A DNA stretch of 64,000 nt from Hyphomonas sp. (GTDB lineage Bacteria > Pseudomonadota > Alphaproteobacteria > Caulobacterales > Hyphomonadaceae). Shown here piece by piece: positions 33,280 through 40,894 of the stretch (position 1 is its first letter; every line of letters begins with the position of its first letter). The position numbers were made by a program, and so were the translations under genes. The DNA lies in NCBI GenBank assembly GCA_013791775.1, contig VMTE01000036.1, positions 186,001 through 250,000 on the forward strand. Reading direction: 5' to 3'. The notes beneath the pieces are model-generated. The model was not told the DNA's origin. It saw only the letters and a program-made list of their open reading frames with translations, and made no database searches.

Positions 33280-33651
33280 TCAGGCCCGCCGCGTGCGGGC
33301 GATGATCCAGATCAGGAGGACGCCCGCGCCTGCGCCGAGCGCGTTGGCGGCACCGTCGCCCCAGGAGCCTTCCCGCCCCGTCCCGGCCAGGGCCTGCGCG
33401 ATTTCCAGACCGCCGCCGTAAACCGCCGTCATCGCCCAGGCCGCGAGCCGTCCCGGCCCGAACCACATGGCGACCGGGATGGCCAGCGTCGCATAGGCGG
33501 CAAAATGCCGGATCTTGTCCGAGATCTGCGGCGCCGGCGCGTCACCCGGCGGCACCAGCGAGAAATAGCCGATCAGGACGGCCAGGCAGACCGCGATGAC
33601 CAGGGCGGCGCGCCGGACCACCGGCGGGTAGGGTACAAGGGCAGGGTTCAT
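33280..33651 (-). CDS. VanZ-like membrane protein
   Basis: A 123-residue protein with three to four hydrophobic segments (LVIAVCLAVLIGYFSLVPPG; IRHFAAYATLAIPVAMWF; AAWAMTAVYGGGLEIAQALA). The pattern of SDKIRHFAAYATLAI and GGGLEIAQALAGTGREGSWG-D matches VanZ-like proteins (Asp-Lys-x-x-His in helix 2, then Glu-x-x-Q). Such proteins are linked to glycopeptide tolerance or unknown envelope functions. It ends exactly where the 32704-33279 gene ends on the other strand. Confidence 0.8.
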   Translation of the reverse strand: MNPALVPYPPVVRRAALVIAVCLAVLIGYFSLVPPGDAPAPQISDKIRHFAAYATLAIPVAMWFGPGRLAAWAMTAVYGGGLEIAQALAGTGREGSWGDGAANALGAGAGVLLIWIIARTRRA

Positions 33652-33759
33652 GGCCTCCCCTTTGCCAGTCCTCGCCTGTGCGGACAACGACTCTCGACGG
33701 CTTCCCTGCGCCCCTATATTCCTGAAGTCCCATCCCCACACACGTCAGGAGCCTCAGTC

Positions 33760-36381
33760 ATGCGTACGGAAACCCCGGTGGCGGTAAAACTCCTCGACTA
33801 TGCGCCGTATCCGTTCACGCTCACGGATGTGCAGCTGCACTTCGACCTGGGCGCCGAGACGACCATCGTGAAGGCAAGGCTGGCGATCACGCCGCTCCGC
33901 GCCGGCGCGATGCATCTCGATGGTGAGGCGCTGAAGCTGCGTTATATCGCCGTGGCCGAAGGCAGCGCGCCGGCTGCGCCGCTCGATCCGGCAGATTTCA
34001 CCGTCGATGCGCGCGGCCTGACGCTGCACACCCCGCCTGCCGGCGAATTCGTGCTCGAAACCGAAGTCGAGATCTCGCCGAAGTCCAACACGGCGCTGTC
34101 GGGTCTGTATCTTTCCGGCGGCCGCCTGTGCACCCAGTGCGAGGCGGAAGGTTTCCGCCGCATCACCTATTATCCCGACCGGCCGGACGTGATGAGCGCG
34201 TTCCGGGTGCGGATGGAAGGGCCGATAGCCGAGTTCCCGATCCTCCTGTCCAACGGCACGCCCGGCGCGGCCGGCACGCTGCCGAACGGGCGCCACTTCG
34301 CCGAATGGGTCGATCCGCACAAGAAGCCCGCCTATCTCTTCGCGCTCTGCGCCGGGGACTATGACGTGTTGCACGATACGTTCACGACCCTGTCCGGCCG
34401 CCGCGTCGTTCTCGGCATCCACGTTGACAAGGGCGACGCGCCGCGCGCGGCCTGGGCGATGGACTCGCTCAAGCGTTCGATGCGCTGGGACGAGGAGACC
34501 TATGGCCGCGAGTATGATCTCGGCGTCTTCAACATCGTCGCGGTGCGCGACTTCAACTTCGGCGCCATGGAGAACAAGGGCCTCAACATCTTCAACTCGG
34601 CCTATGTGCTGGCCGACGAGGCGACGGCCACGGACGCGGACTTCGAAGCCATCGAATCCATCGTCGCGCACGAATACTTCCACAACTGGACCGGCAACCG
34701 CATCACCTGCCGCGACTGGTTCCAGCTCTGCCTCAAGGAAGGCCTCACGGTCTTCCGGGACCAGAACTTCTCCGCCGACATGCGCTCGCGCCCCGTGCAG
34801 CGCATCAAGGACGTGATCAAGCTGCGCGCCCGCCAGTTCGCCGAGGATGCCGGCCCGCTTGCTCATTCGGTGCGCCCGGACACTTACGGCGCCATCGACA
34901 ATCTCTACACCGCAACCGTCTATGAAAAGGGCGCCGAGCTGATCGGCATGCTGCGCCGGATCATCGGCACGGACGCCTACCGCAAGGGCATGGATCTGTA
35001 TTTCGAGCGCCATGACGGGCAGGCGGTCACCATCGAGGATTTCTACGCCTGCTTCGAGACGGTCACGGGCCGCGACCTGTCTGCCTTCCGCCGCTGGTAT
35101 GCACAGGCCGGTACGCCGGAAGTGCGCGTCACAGAGACCTGGGACGCAACGGCGGCAACGCTGAGTGTACACTTCGAACAATCGACGCCGCCCACGCCGG
35201 GCCAACCGGTCAAGCACCCTGTCCCGATCCCGCTGCTGTGCGCGCTGCTCGACGGCAAGGGCGGTCATGTCACCCTGGGCGGGGCATCGGCCGAGCCGTT
35301 CCTGCACATCGTCGAAACGGAAGCCAGCACGCTCGAACTCCGCCTGCCGCCCGGCAGCGCGCGTCCGATGCTGTCCGTCGGGCGCGACTTCAGTGCGCCG
35401 GTGCGTATCACGCGCGCCTTGTCGCGCGATGAGCGCATCGCGCTCGTCAAGGCCGAGACCGATCCCTTCAACACCTGGGACGGCCTGCAGACCTTGATTA
35501 AGGAAGAACTGCTGGCGCTTTCCGGCGGCAGCCAGGCCAATCCGAACCACGAACTCGTCGAAGCGATTGCCAGCGCGGTGCGCGGGGCGATGGCCGATCC
35601 GGCTTTTGCGGCCCTGCTGACCCGGTTGCCGGAGGTGGGCGAGTTGTTCCTCGAGCGCAAGCCGGCCGATCCCGTCGCGCTCGCCGCCGCGCGCCTGCGC
35701 CTTCAGGGCGCCCTCTACAGCCAGTTGGCTAATCAGGTATCGGAAGTCCTGGGCGCGCCGGCCCCGGCGCCGTATCATCCGGGAGCGGAGCAGGCGTCGG
35801 TGCGGGCGCTGCGCACCGCCTTCATCGGCCTGCTCGGGGCATCGACCGCGCGTGACGCAGCCCCGGCGCTGTTCAATCTTTACGAACGCGCGCCCAACAT
35901 GACCGAACGCCTGGCCACCCTGCGCGCGCTGACCTTCACCAAAGGCGGCGCCAAGATCGAAGCGCTGTCGCACTTCGAGGCGCTCTGGCAGGGCAATCCG
36001 ATCGTCATGGACAAATGGTTCTCGGTGCAGGCCGCAACCGGCACCGCCGAAGACGTCAAACGCCTGATCGCCCATCCGGCCTTCGACCTGAAGAACCCGA
36101 ACCGGGTGCGCGCCGTGATCGCGGCCTTTGCCATGCAGAACCTCGCCGCCTTCCATGCGCCGGACGGCTCGGGCTACCGCGCGGTGGAGGCGACGATCCT
36201 GGCGGCGGACAAGGTGAACCCCGCGCTCGGTGCGCGCCTGCTGACGGCGTTCGAACAGTGGCGCCTGCTGGAGCCCAGGGCGCAGGCCGAAGCCGAAGCC
36301 TGTCTCAAGCGCCTGATTGCCGCCGGCCTGTCCGAGAATGCGATGGACATCGCCGGGCGGGCGCTCGCGGGCGGGGGCTGA
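33760..36381 (+). CDS. pepN: aminopeptidase N (M1 family)
   Basis: An 873-residue zinc aminopeptidase starting at the ATG at 33760. GAMENKG is at residues 268-274 (exopeptidase motif), the zinc site HEYFH is at 304-308 with the third ligand Glu327 in LKEG, exactly the HExxH-x18-E spacing. The C-terminal helical half of about 350 residues is complete. The N-terminal domain reads QCEAEGFRRITYYPDRPDVM (the conserved Q-x-E, Tyr-x-D-R-P-D). Cytosolic degradation of peptides. It is followed 106 bp later by the histidine kinase. Confidence 0.97.
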   Translation: MRTETPVAVKLLDYAPYPFTLTDVQLHFDLGAETTIVKARLAITPLRAGAMHLDGEALKLRYIAVAEGSAPAAPLDPADFTVDARGLTLHTPPAGEFVLETEVEISPKSNTALSGLYLSGGRLCTQCEAEGFRRITYYPDRPDVMSAFRVRMEGPIAEFPILLSNGTPGAAGTLPNGRHFAEWVDPHKKPAYLFALCAGDYDVLHDTFTTLSGRRVVLGIHVDKGDAPRAAWAMDSLKRSMRWDEETYGREYDLGVFNIVAVRDFNFGAMENKGLNIFNSAYVLADEATATDADFEAIESIVAHEYFHNWTGNRITCRDWFQLCLKEGLTVFRDQNFSADMRSRPVQRIKDVIKLRARQFAEDAGPLAHSVRPDTYGAIDNLYTATVYEKGAELIGMLRRIIGTDAYRKGMDLYFERHDGQAVTIEDFYACFETVTGRDLSAFRRWYAQAGTPEVRVTETWDATAATLSVHFEQSTPPTPGQPVKHPVPIPLLCALLDGKGGHVTLGGASAEPFLHIVETEASTLELRLPPGSARPMLSVGRDFSAPVRITRALSRDERIALVKAETDPFNTWDGLQTLIKEELLALSGGSQANPNHELVEAIASAVRGAMADPAFAALLTRLPEVGELFLERKPADPVALAAARLRLQGALYSQLANQVSEVLGAPAPAPYHPGAEQASVRALRTAFIGLLGASTARDAAPALFNLYERAPNMTERLATLRALTFTKGGAKIEALSHFEALWQGNPIVMDKWFSVQAATGTAEDVKRLIAHPAFDLKNPNRVRAVIAAFAMQNLAAFHAPDGSGYRAVEATILAADKVNPALGARLLTAFEQWRLLEPRAQAEAEACLKRLIAAGLSENAMDIAGRALAGGG

Positions 36382-36394
36382 AAGCTGAAAAGCG

Positions 36395-36423
36395 TTAACA
36401 AACCGCAGGTTTCAGTTAACCAT
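36395..36423 (+). promoter_or_regulatory. CtrA-type TTAACCAT and inverted TTAA boxes upstream of the kinase
   Basis: TTAACCAT at 36416-36423 matches the CtrA 8-mer known from Caulobacter, and a TTAACA lies at 36395-36400. Between them AAACC-GCA-GGTTT is an inverted repeat. The cluster is about 65 bp upstream of the TTG start of the PleC-like kinase. CtrA binding is inferred only from the motif. Confidence 0.45.
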
Positions 36424-36487
36424 CCGGCAATGTTTGCAGCCGAAACTCCCATAGTCCGGGACTCCATCCGCCGGGCATGGAGCTATC

Positions 36488-38896
36488 TTGGCCAGACAGA
36501 CGGCGCGTTCCAGCAAGGGTACACTTCCCGTTCTGGCGGATGACCCCGCGCTGGTGGCCGGAACCGGGCGCACCTGGGCGCTCATCCTGACAATCCTCGG
36601 CCTTCTCGCCCTCGCCCTTGGTCTGAAAGCCTGGGACGAGCGCCAGACGGCCGAGCGCACATTCCTCGCGCAACTGGATACCGAAGCCCGCATGCTGGCT
36701 GCCCGGCTATCGGCCCGCGCCGACGGCGTGCAGGTGGTGCTTCGGCTGGTCGGGCAGGAGAACCTGTCACGGTCCGAAGTCGCCTCCATTTCGCCGGGCA
36801 TCGACGCGCTGGTTGCGCTTCACGATGCGGGCCAGTCGCTGCCCGGTTCGCGGCTGGGGGACGCCGCAGCCGCCGCCTCGAAACTTGCGCCCGGTCAGCC
36901 GGGCATCGGGCTCACCGGGCATGGCGACATCGTTCTCGTCTATCCGGTGCCCGAAAAGGACACGCTGATCGCTCTCTCGCCGGTTTCGCAGACTTTTGCC
37001 GAGCCGAAGGCGGCGCGGCTGACGCTGCACTCGCCGGACGCCCGGTTCAGCTTCGGCAACCCGCAGCTTGCGGATGCGGCCGCGCCCCTCCCGGCACACG
37101 GCCCTGCGATCCGGTCCGGACCGGGCATCGTGCGGGCGGGCACAGCCTGCGCCGGCGTCCCGGGCAGCGAGGTCAATATCTGCCTGACCGCTGCACGCCC
37201 CGCGTTCAGCGCTGCCGACATCGTCCGGCTGGCGATCTTCGGTTTGCTGGTGGCCGCGCCGGCGATGGCCATCTTCGGCCTCACCCGCAGCCTCTCGAAG
37301 CGCCAGACCGAAGTGCTCGCGCAGGCCACGCGCAACAGGGAGTCCGACCGCATCCTCGGCCTGGTCATGCGCGGCGCCCGGGCCGGATACTGGGAATGGT
37401 CGCACCAGAGTGACGCCATCTTCTTCAGCGAAGGCGCGGCCGGCATTCTGGGGCTTGGCGGCGGCGGCCTGCAGTCGCTGGCCGACCTGCTTGGCCGTGT
37501 GCCGGTCGAGTCCCACGCGCGCATCCGGGAAGCATTTGACTCCGCCCGCACGATTGGCTGGATCCACCTGACATTCCCGGCCTCGTCCCCGGCGGGGCGC
37601 TGGATCGAGATGCGCGGCAGCGTCTCGGAAGATCCCGCCAGCGGCAATCAGGTGTTCGGCGGCATGATGATGGACGTGACGGAGCGCAAGCAGGCCGACG
37701 ACCGGATGAAAGCCGCAGAACGCCGCCTGCGCACCGCGATCGAAGGATTCAGCGGGCCCTTCGCCCTGTGGGACTCGCGCAAGCGCCTGCTCTACTGGAA
37801 CCGCGCCTTTGCCCACGATTTCGGTCTCCAGGACACCCTCCGCCCCGGCATGGGGCATTCCACCGTGCAGATCGCCCGGGCCGGCGCCGTGCTTCTGGAG
37901 CGTCAGTCCACGGACGACAGCCGCACGACCCTGATGGCGCTGCGCAACGGGCGCTGGCTCAAGATCGTCGAACGCCCGACCCAGGATGGCGGCCTGCTGA
38001 CGGTGGGCGTCGACATCACGGAAAACATCCGCAACGAGGAGGAGCTGAAGCGGCAGCAGGAGATCATGAAGCGCGCGGCGCTCGATCTCCAGCGTTCGGA
38101 AGGCAAGGCCGAAGCGCTGTCGCGCAAGTATTCCGAGGAGAAAGCCAAGGCCGAGCACGCGGCATTCACGAAGTCGGCCTTCCTGGCCAACATGAGCCAC
38201 GAGCTGCGCACACCCCTCAATGCGATCATCGGCTTCTCGGAAATCATGACGAACGAGCTTGCCGGTCCGCTTGGCCATCCGTCGTACAAGGAATACTCGC
38301 GCGACATCCTCATGTCGGGCCAACACCTGCTCGACATGATCAACGACATCCTCGACATGGCGAAGATCGAAGCCGGCAAGATGACGATCTCGCCGCAACC
38401 GATTGATCCGGTCGATCCGGTCGATGCAGCGCTGCGCATGATCCGGCGCAAGGCCGAGGAGAAGGAGATCAATCTCGTCCTCGACGCGGCGCCGAACCTG
38501 CCGGATATTGATGCCGACCACCGTGCCATCCGCCAGATGATCCTCAACCTCGTGTCCAACGCGATCAAGTTCACCGATCCGGGCGGCAAGATCACCGTGC
38601 GCGTCGAACAGCGCGGCCCGGAAATCTATTTCGCCGTCACCGATACCGGCATCGGCATTCCGGTGGAGGACATTCCGCGCCTCGCCCAGCCGTTCGAGCA
38701 GGTCTCGAAGACCAAGGACCGCAACACCGACGGCACGGGTCTCGGCCTTGCCCTCACCAAGTCCTTTGCGGAGATGCACGGCGGCCGCCTCAACATCGCG
38801 TCGATCTATGGCGAAGGTACGACCGTCGCCTTCTGCCTGCCCATCGGCGGGCCCGGCTCGCTCGACTACCAGGTCACCGCGCGCGACGTCGCCTGA
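36488..38896 (+). CDS. PAS-domain sensor histidine kinase (PleC-like)
   Basis: An 802-residue membrane kinase. The TTG at 36488 is chosen because GGAG at 36479-36482 precedes it and no ATG lies before the first membrane segment (TWALILTILGLLALALGLKA). A second segment (IFGLLVAAPAMAIFGLTRSL) closes a periplasmic sensor domain of about 200 residues. Two PAS domains follow, the second with EGFSGPFALWDSRKRLLYWN. The HisKA H-box is FLANMSHELRTPLNAIIGFS and the catalytic domain has LNLVSNAIKFTD, VTDTGIGIP and GTGLGLAL. This order matches alphaproteobacterial PleC/PdhS kinases that act on DivK; that link is inference. Confidence 0.88.
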   Translation: MARQTARSSKGTLPVLADDPALVAGTGRTWALILTILGLLALALGLKAWDERQTAERTFLAQLDTEARMLAARLSARADGVQVVLRLVGQENLSRSEVASISPGIDALVALHDAGQSLPGSRLGDAAAAASKLAPGQPGIGLTGHGDIVLVYPVPEKDTLIALSPVSQTFAEPKAARLTLHSPDARFSFGNPQLADAAAPLPAHGPAIRSGPGIVRAGTACAGVPGSEVNICLTAARPAFSAADIVRLAIFGLLVAAPAMAIFGLTRSLSKRQTEVLAQATRNRESDRILGLVMRGARAGYWEWSHQSDAIFFSEGAAGILGLGGGGLQSLADLLGRVPVESHARIREAFDSARTIGWIHLTFPASSPAGRWIEMRGSVSEDPASGNQVFGGMMMDVTERKQADDRMKAAERRLRTAIEGFSGPFALWDSRKRLLYWNRAFAHDFGLQDTLRPGMGHSTVQIARAGAVLLERQSTDDSRTTLMALRNGRWLKIVERPTQDGGLLTVGVDITENIRNEEELKRQQEIMKRAALDLQRSEGKAEALSRKYSEEKAKAEHAAFTKSAFLANMSHELRTPLNAIIGFSEIMTNELAGPLGHPSYKEYSRDILMSGQHLLDMINDILDMAKIEAGKMTISPQPIDPVDPVDAALRMIRRKAEEKEINLVLDAAPNLPDIDADHRAIRQMILNLVSNAIKFTDPGGKITVRVEQRGPEIYFAVTDTGIGIPVEDIPRLAQPFEQVSKTKDRNTDGTGLGLALTKSFAEMHGGRLNIASIYGEGTTVAFCLPIGGPGSLDYQVTARDVA

Positions 38897-39499
38897 TCAG
38901 GGCCGCCGGTTCCAGCCGAGAATGCGCGCGCTGCCGGCCGCGACCTCGATCTCGCCCCAGGCGCCGGTTTTCAGCTTGCGGTCGAGACCGGCGGGTTTTG
39001 CGTCCACCACGTCGGGCAGGAAGCGGGCCGTGCCGTTGCTGGTCACCACCAGCACGTTGGCGGTGCCGGGAAGCGCCGCGATCTCGCGCAGCAGCGCGGC
39101 CCATCCCTCACGGATGGACGCCGGATCGACGATCCAGCCCGGTGGCACGGCGCCGTCTTCGTCCCAGGCCTTCAGCGCGGCTTCGCCCAGCCGGGCGACC
39201 ACCGCCTCCTCCGGCTGGTTTTCGTCCGCGCCGTAATCGATTTCGCGCAGGAAGCTGCGGATGAGCAGTGCCGGCGCATCGGTCCGTGCACCGAGGATCG
39301 CGCGCGCGGTTGCCCGTGTGCGCTCCAGCGGCGAGGCGAGGGCGGCGGCGAAGGGCGTACCTGCAAAATGCGCGGCGAGCTTTGCCGCCTGCGCTGCGCC
39401 CGACACCGACAGCGGCAGGTCCGTCCGCCCGCCGACTCGCGTGACCACGTCGCCTGCGTCAAACGTATTGCCATGCCGCACGACGAACAGGCGGGCCAT
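38897..39499 (-). CDS. histidine phosphatase family protein
   Basis: A 200-residue phosphoglycerate-mutase-like phosphatase. The catalytic RHG motif is LFVVRHGNTFDAGDVVTRV at the N terminus; SPLERTRATARAI supplies the second Arg, and the C-terminal His is replaced in VLVVTSNGTARFLPDVVDA, where the usual SHG reads TSNG. Loss of this second catalytic His suggests altered or weak activity. It lies 3 bp after kdsB on the same strand and ends 1 bp after the kinase stop. Substrate unknown. Confidence 0.85.
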   Translation of the reverse strand: MARLFVVRHGNTFDAGDVVTRVGGRTDLPLSVSGAAQAAKLAAHFAGTPFAAALASPLERTRATARAILGARTDAPALLIRSFLREIDYGADENQPEEAVVARLGEAALKAWDEDGAVPPGWIVDPASIREGWAALLREIAALPGTANVLVVTSNGTARFLPDVVDAKPAGLDRKLKTGAWGEIEVAAGSARILGWNRRP

Positions 39500-39502
39500 G
39501 GC

Positions 39503-40312
39503 TCAGGCCTTGTCCGGATCGCCGTATTCGGCAACGAGGCGTTCAGCGAGCGCGATATCTTCGGCTGTGTCGATGCCGGGAATGGCGATACGCCCCGGCT
39601 CGACTTCGACCGCTTGCACCGTCAGCCCGTTCTCGATCAGCCGCAACTGTTCAAGCCCTTCAAGGCGCTCGTACCGGCTCTCCGGCAGCGCGCAGTAACG
39701 CTGCAAGGCTTCGAGCCGGAAGCCGTAGAGCCCGATATGCTGGAGCACCGGCGAGAGCGGGTTCAGCTTGCGCAGTTCGGCTTCCTTGCGCATCGCGGGC
39801 AGGATGATCTTGGAAAACCAGATCGCCCGGCCGGAAGGATCGGTCACCAGCGTCGTGCCGGAGAACGGCGTCTCCTGCTTGTGTGCCCTCAACCGGTCGA
39901 GCGCCTCCCAGCTGAGGCGGATGCAGGGCGTGGCGGCGTCGGTGCCGCAAGTCGCCAGCGCATCGACGATGGCCACGACATGCGCCGCCGGCGTGAAGGG
40001 GGCGTCACCCTGCAGGTTCACCACGAATTCCGGCTCGGCGCCGAGGCCTTCCACAGCGGCCAGCGCGCGGTCCGACCCGGACGGCAGGGCCGGGTCGGTC
40101 ATCACGACCGGAATGCCCGCATCCCGGCAATACTCGAGGATGCGCATGTCGTCGGTCGCGACGGCATACGCGGCGTCCTCGAGCGCGGCAGACGCGCGCC
40201 GGGCCAGGGCGGCGACGCGGTCCACCATGGTGCGTCCGGCAATCATCGCCAGCGGTTTGCCGGGCAGGCGTGTCGAGGCGTAGCGCGCCGGAACAACGAT
40301 CAGGGTTTTCAT
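39503..40312 (-). CDS. kdsB: CMP-KDO synthetase (3-deoxy-manno-octulosonate cytidylyltransferase)
   Basis: A 269-residue cytidylyltransferase activating KDO for lipid A-linked LPS core. The start is MKTLIVVPARYASTRLPGKP with the nucleotide-binding loop PARYASTRLPGKPL; VATDDMRI and PSGSDRALAAVEGL follow, then VVNLQGDAPFTPA (QGDEP-type) and LQHIGLYGFRLEAL, plus RLIENGLTVQAVEVE. A group upstream (lipoprotein at 40760) and the phosphatase downstream share the strand. Length fits (about 250). Confidence 0.95.
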   Translation of the reverse strand: MKTLIVVPARYASTRLPGKPLAMIAGRTMVDRVAALARRASAALEDAAYAVATDDMRILEYCRDAGIPVVMTDPALPSGSDRALAAVEGLGAEPEFVVNLQGDAPFTPAAHVVAIVDALATCGTDAATPCIRLSWEALDRLRAHKQETPFSGTTLVTDPSGRAIWFSKIILPAMRKEAELRKLNPLSPVLQHIGLYGFRLEALQRYCALPESRYERLEGLEQLRLIENGLTVQAVEVEPGRIAIPGIDTAEDIALAERLVAEYGDPDKA

Positions 40313-40334
40313 GGGCAGGGCCTGTTGCGGTGCG

Positions 40335-40760
40335 TCAGTTCTGGCTGTCGATGACCAGGCTGAGGGCGATGATCGGCCCGACCCATTCGAGCGCTTCATC
40401 CGACACGCCTTCCCGGCGCAGGAACTCGGTGAAGGCCGGAACGAACTCGGCCGTTTTCCCGCACTGGTCATAGGCGGACTGCAGCTCGGGAATGATGATG
40501 CGTTCAAAGCTCGAGGCGAACCGGCGCAGGTCGTCGGCCTTGGCCGCCAGCAGGATCGCCTGCACAGGGTCGATGTCCCCGTCCTCGCGCTTCAGGCGGC
40601 GCAGGTCCGTGACCAGATCCCGGTTCTCGACCGCGAAACGCCGGAGCACCTTCTCCGTGCGGTAGTCGATCCATTCCGTGGTGCAGGGCTTCGGCGACGT
40701 GGCGCAGGCGCCCACCGAGACGGCCAGCATCAACGCGGCGCAAAGGGCTTGGAGTTTCAT
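40335..40760 (-). CDS. small lipoprotein of unknown function
   Basis: From the ATG at 40760 the 141-residue product begins MKLQALCAALMLAVSVGACA, a lipoprotein signal with lipobox VGAC. The mature part starts ATSPKPCTTEWIDYRTEKVL and is all-helical and charged, with FASSFERIIIPELQSAYDQC. It has two extra Cys that could pair. It is 22 bp upstream of kdsB on the same strand and is probably cotranscribed. No family recognised. Confidence 0.75.
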   Translation of the reverse strand: MKLQALCAALMLAVSVGACATSPKPCTTEWIDYRTEKVLRRFAVENRDLVTDLRRLKREDGDIDPVQAILLAAKADDLRRFASSFERIIIPELQSAYDQCGKTAEFVPAFTEFLRREGVSDEALEWVGPIIALSLVIDSQN

Positions 40761-40836
40761 GGGGCAGGCTCCCGGTCTGGTGGCTGCGCGCACCCTAACG
40801 GGTCAGGCTGCCTGCGCAAAGCGGGGCCTCGCAGGC

Positions 40837-40865
40837 AAAAAAAGACCCCGGCCGCGAGGCCGGGG
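40837..40865 (-). terminator. Rho-independent terminator after the M56 gene
   Basis: CCCCGGCC-GCGA-GGCCGGGG (40846-40865) is a perfect 8-bp stem with a 4-base loop, followed on the minus strand by a run of seven U (A7 at 40837-40843). It lies 30 bp past the M56 gene stop and so ends the BlaI-M56 operon. Confidence 0.85.
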
Positions 40866-40894
40866 CTGAAAGGGTCGAGATAGGGGCGTCTTTT

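Noticed and set aside
33754..36156. An 800-residue minus-strand frame across pepN
   Set aside because: Aminopeptidase N with its zinc motif on the plus strand explains the region; the antisense frame has no recognisable domain.
36767..38779. A 670-residue minus-strand frame across the histidine kinase
   Set aside because: The kinase reading holds all HisKA and ATPase motifs; the antisense frame is low-complexity Arg/Gly/His.
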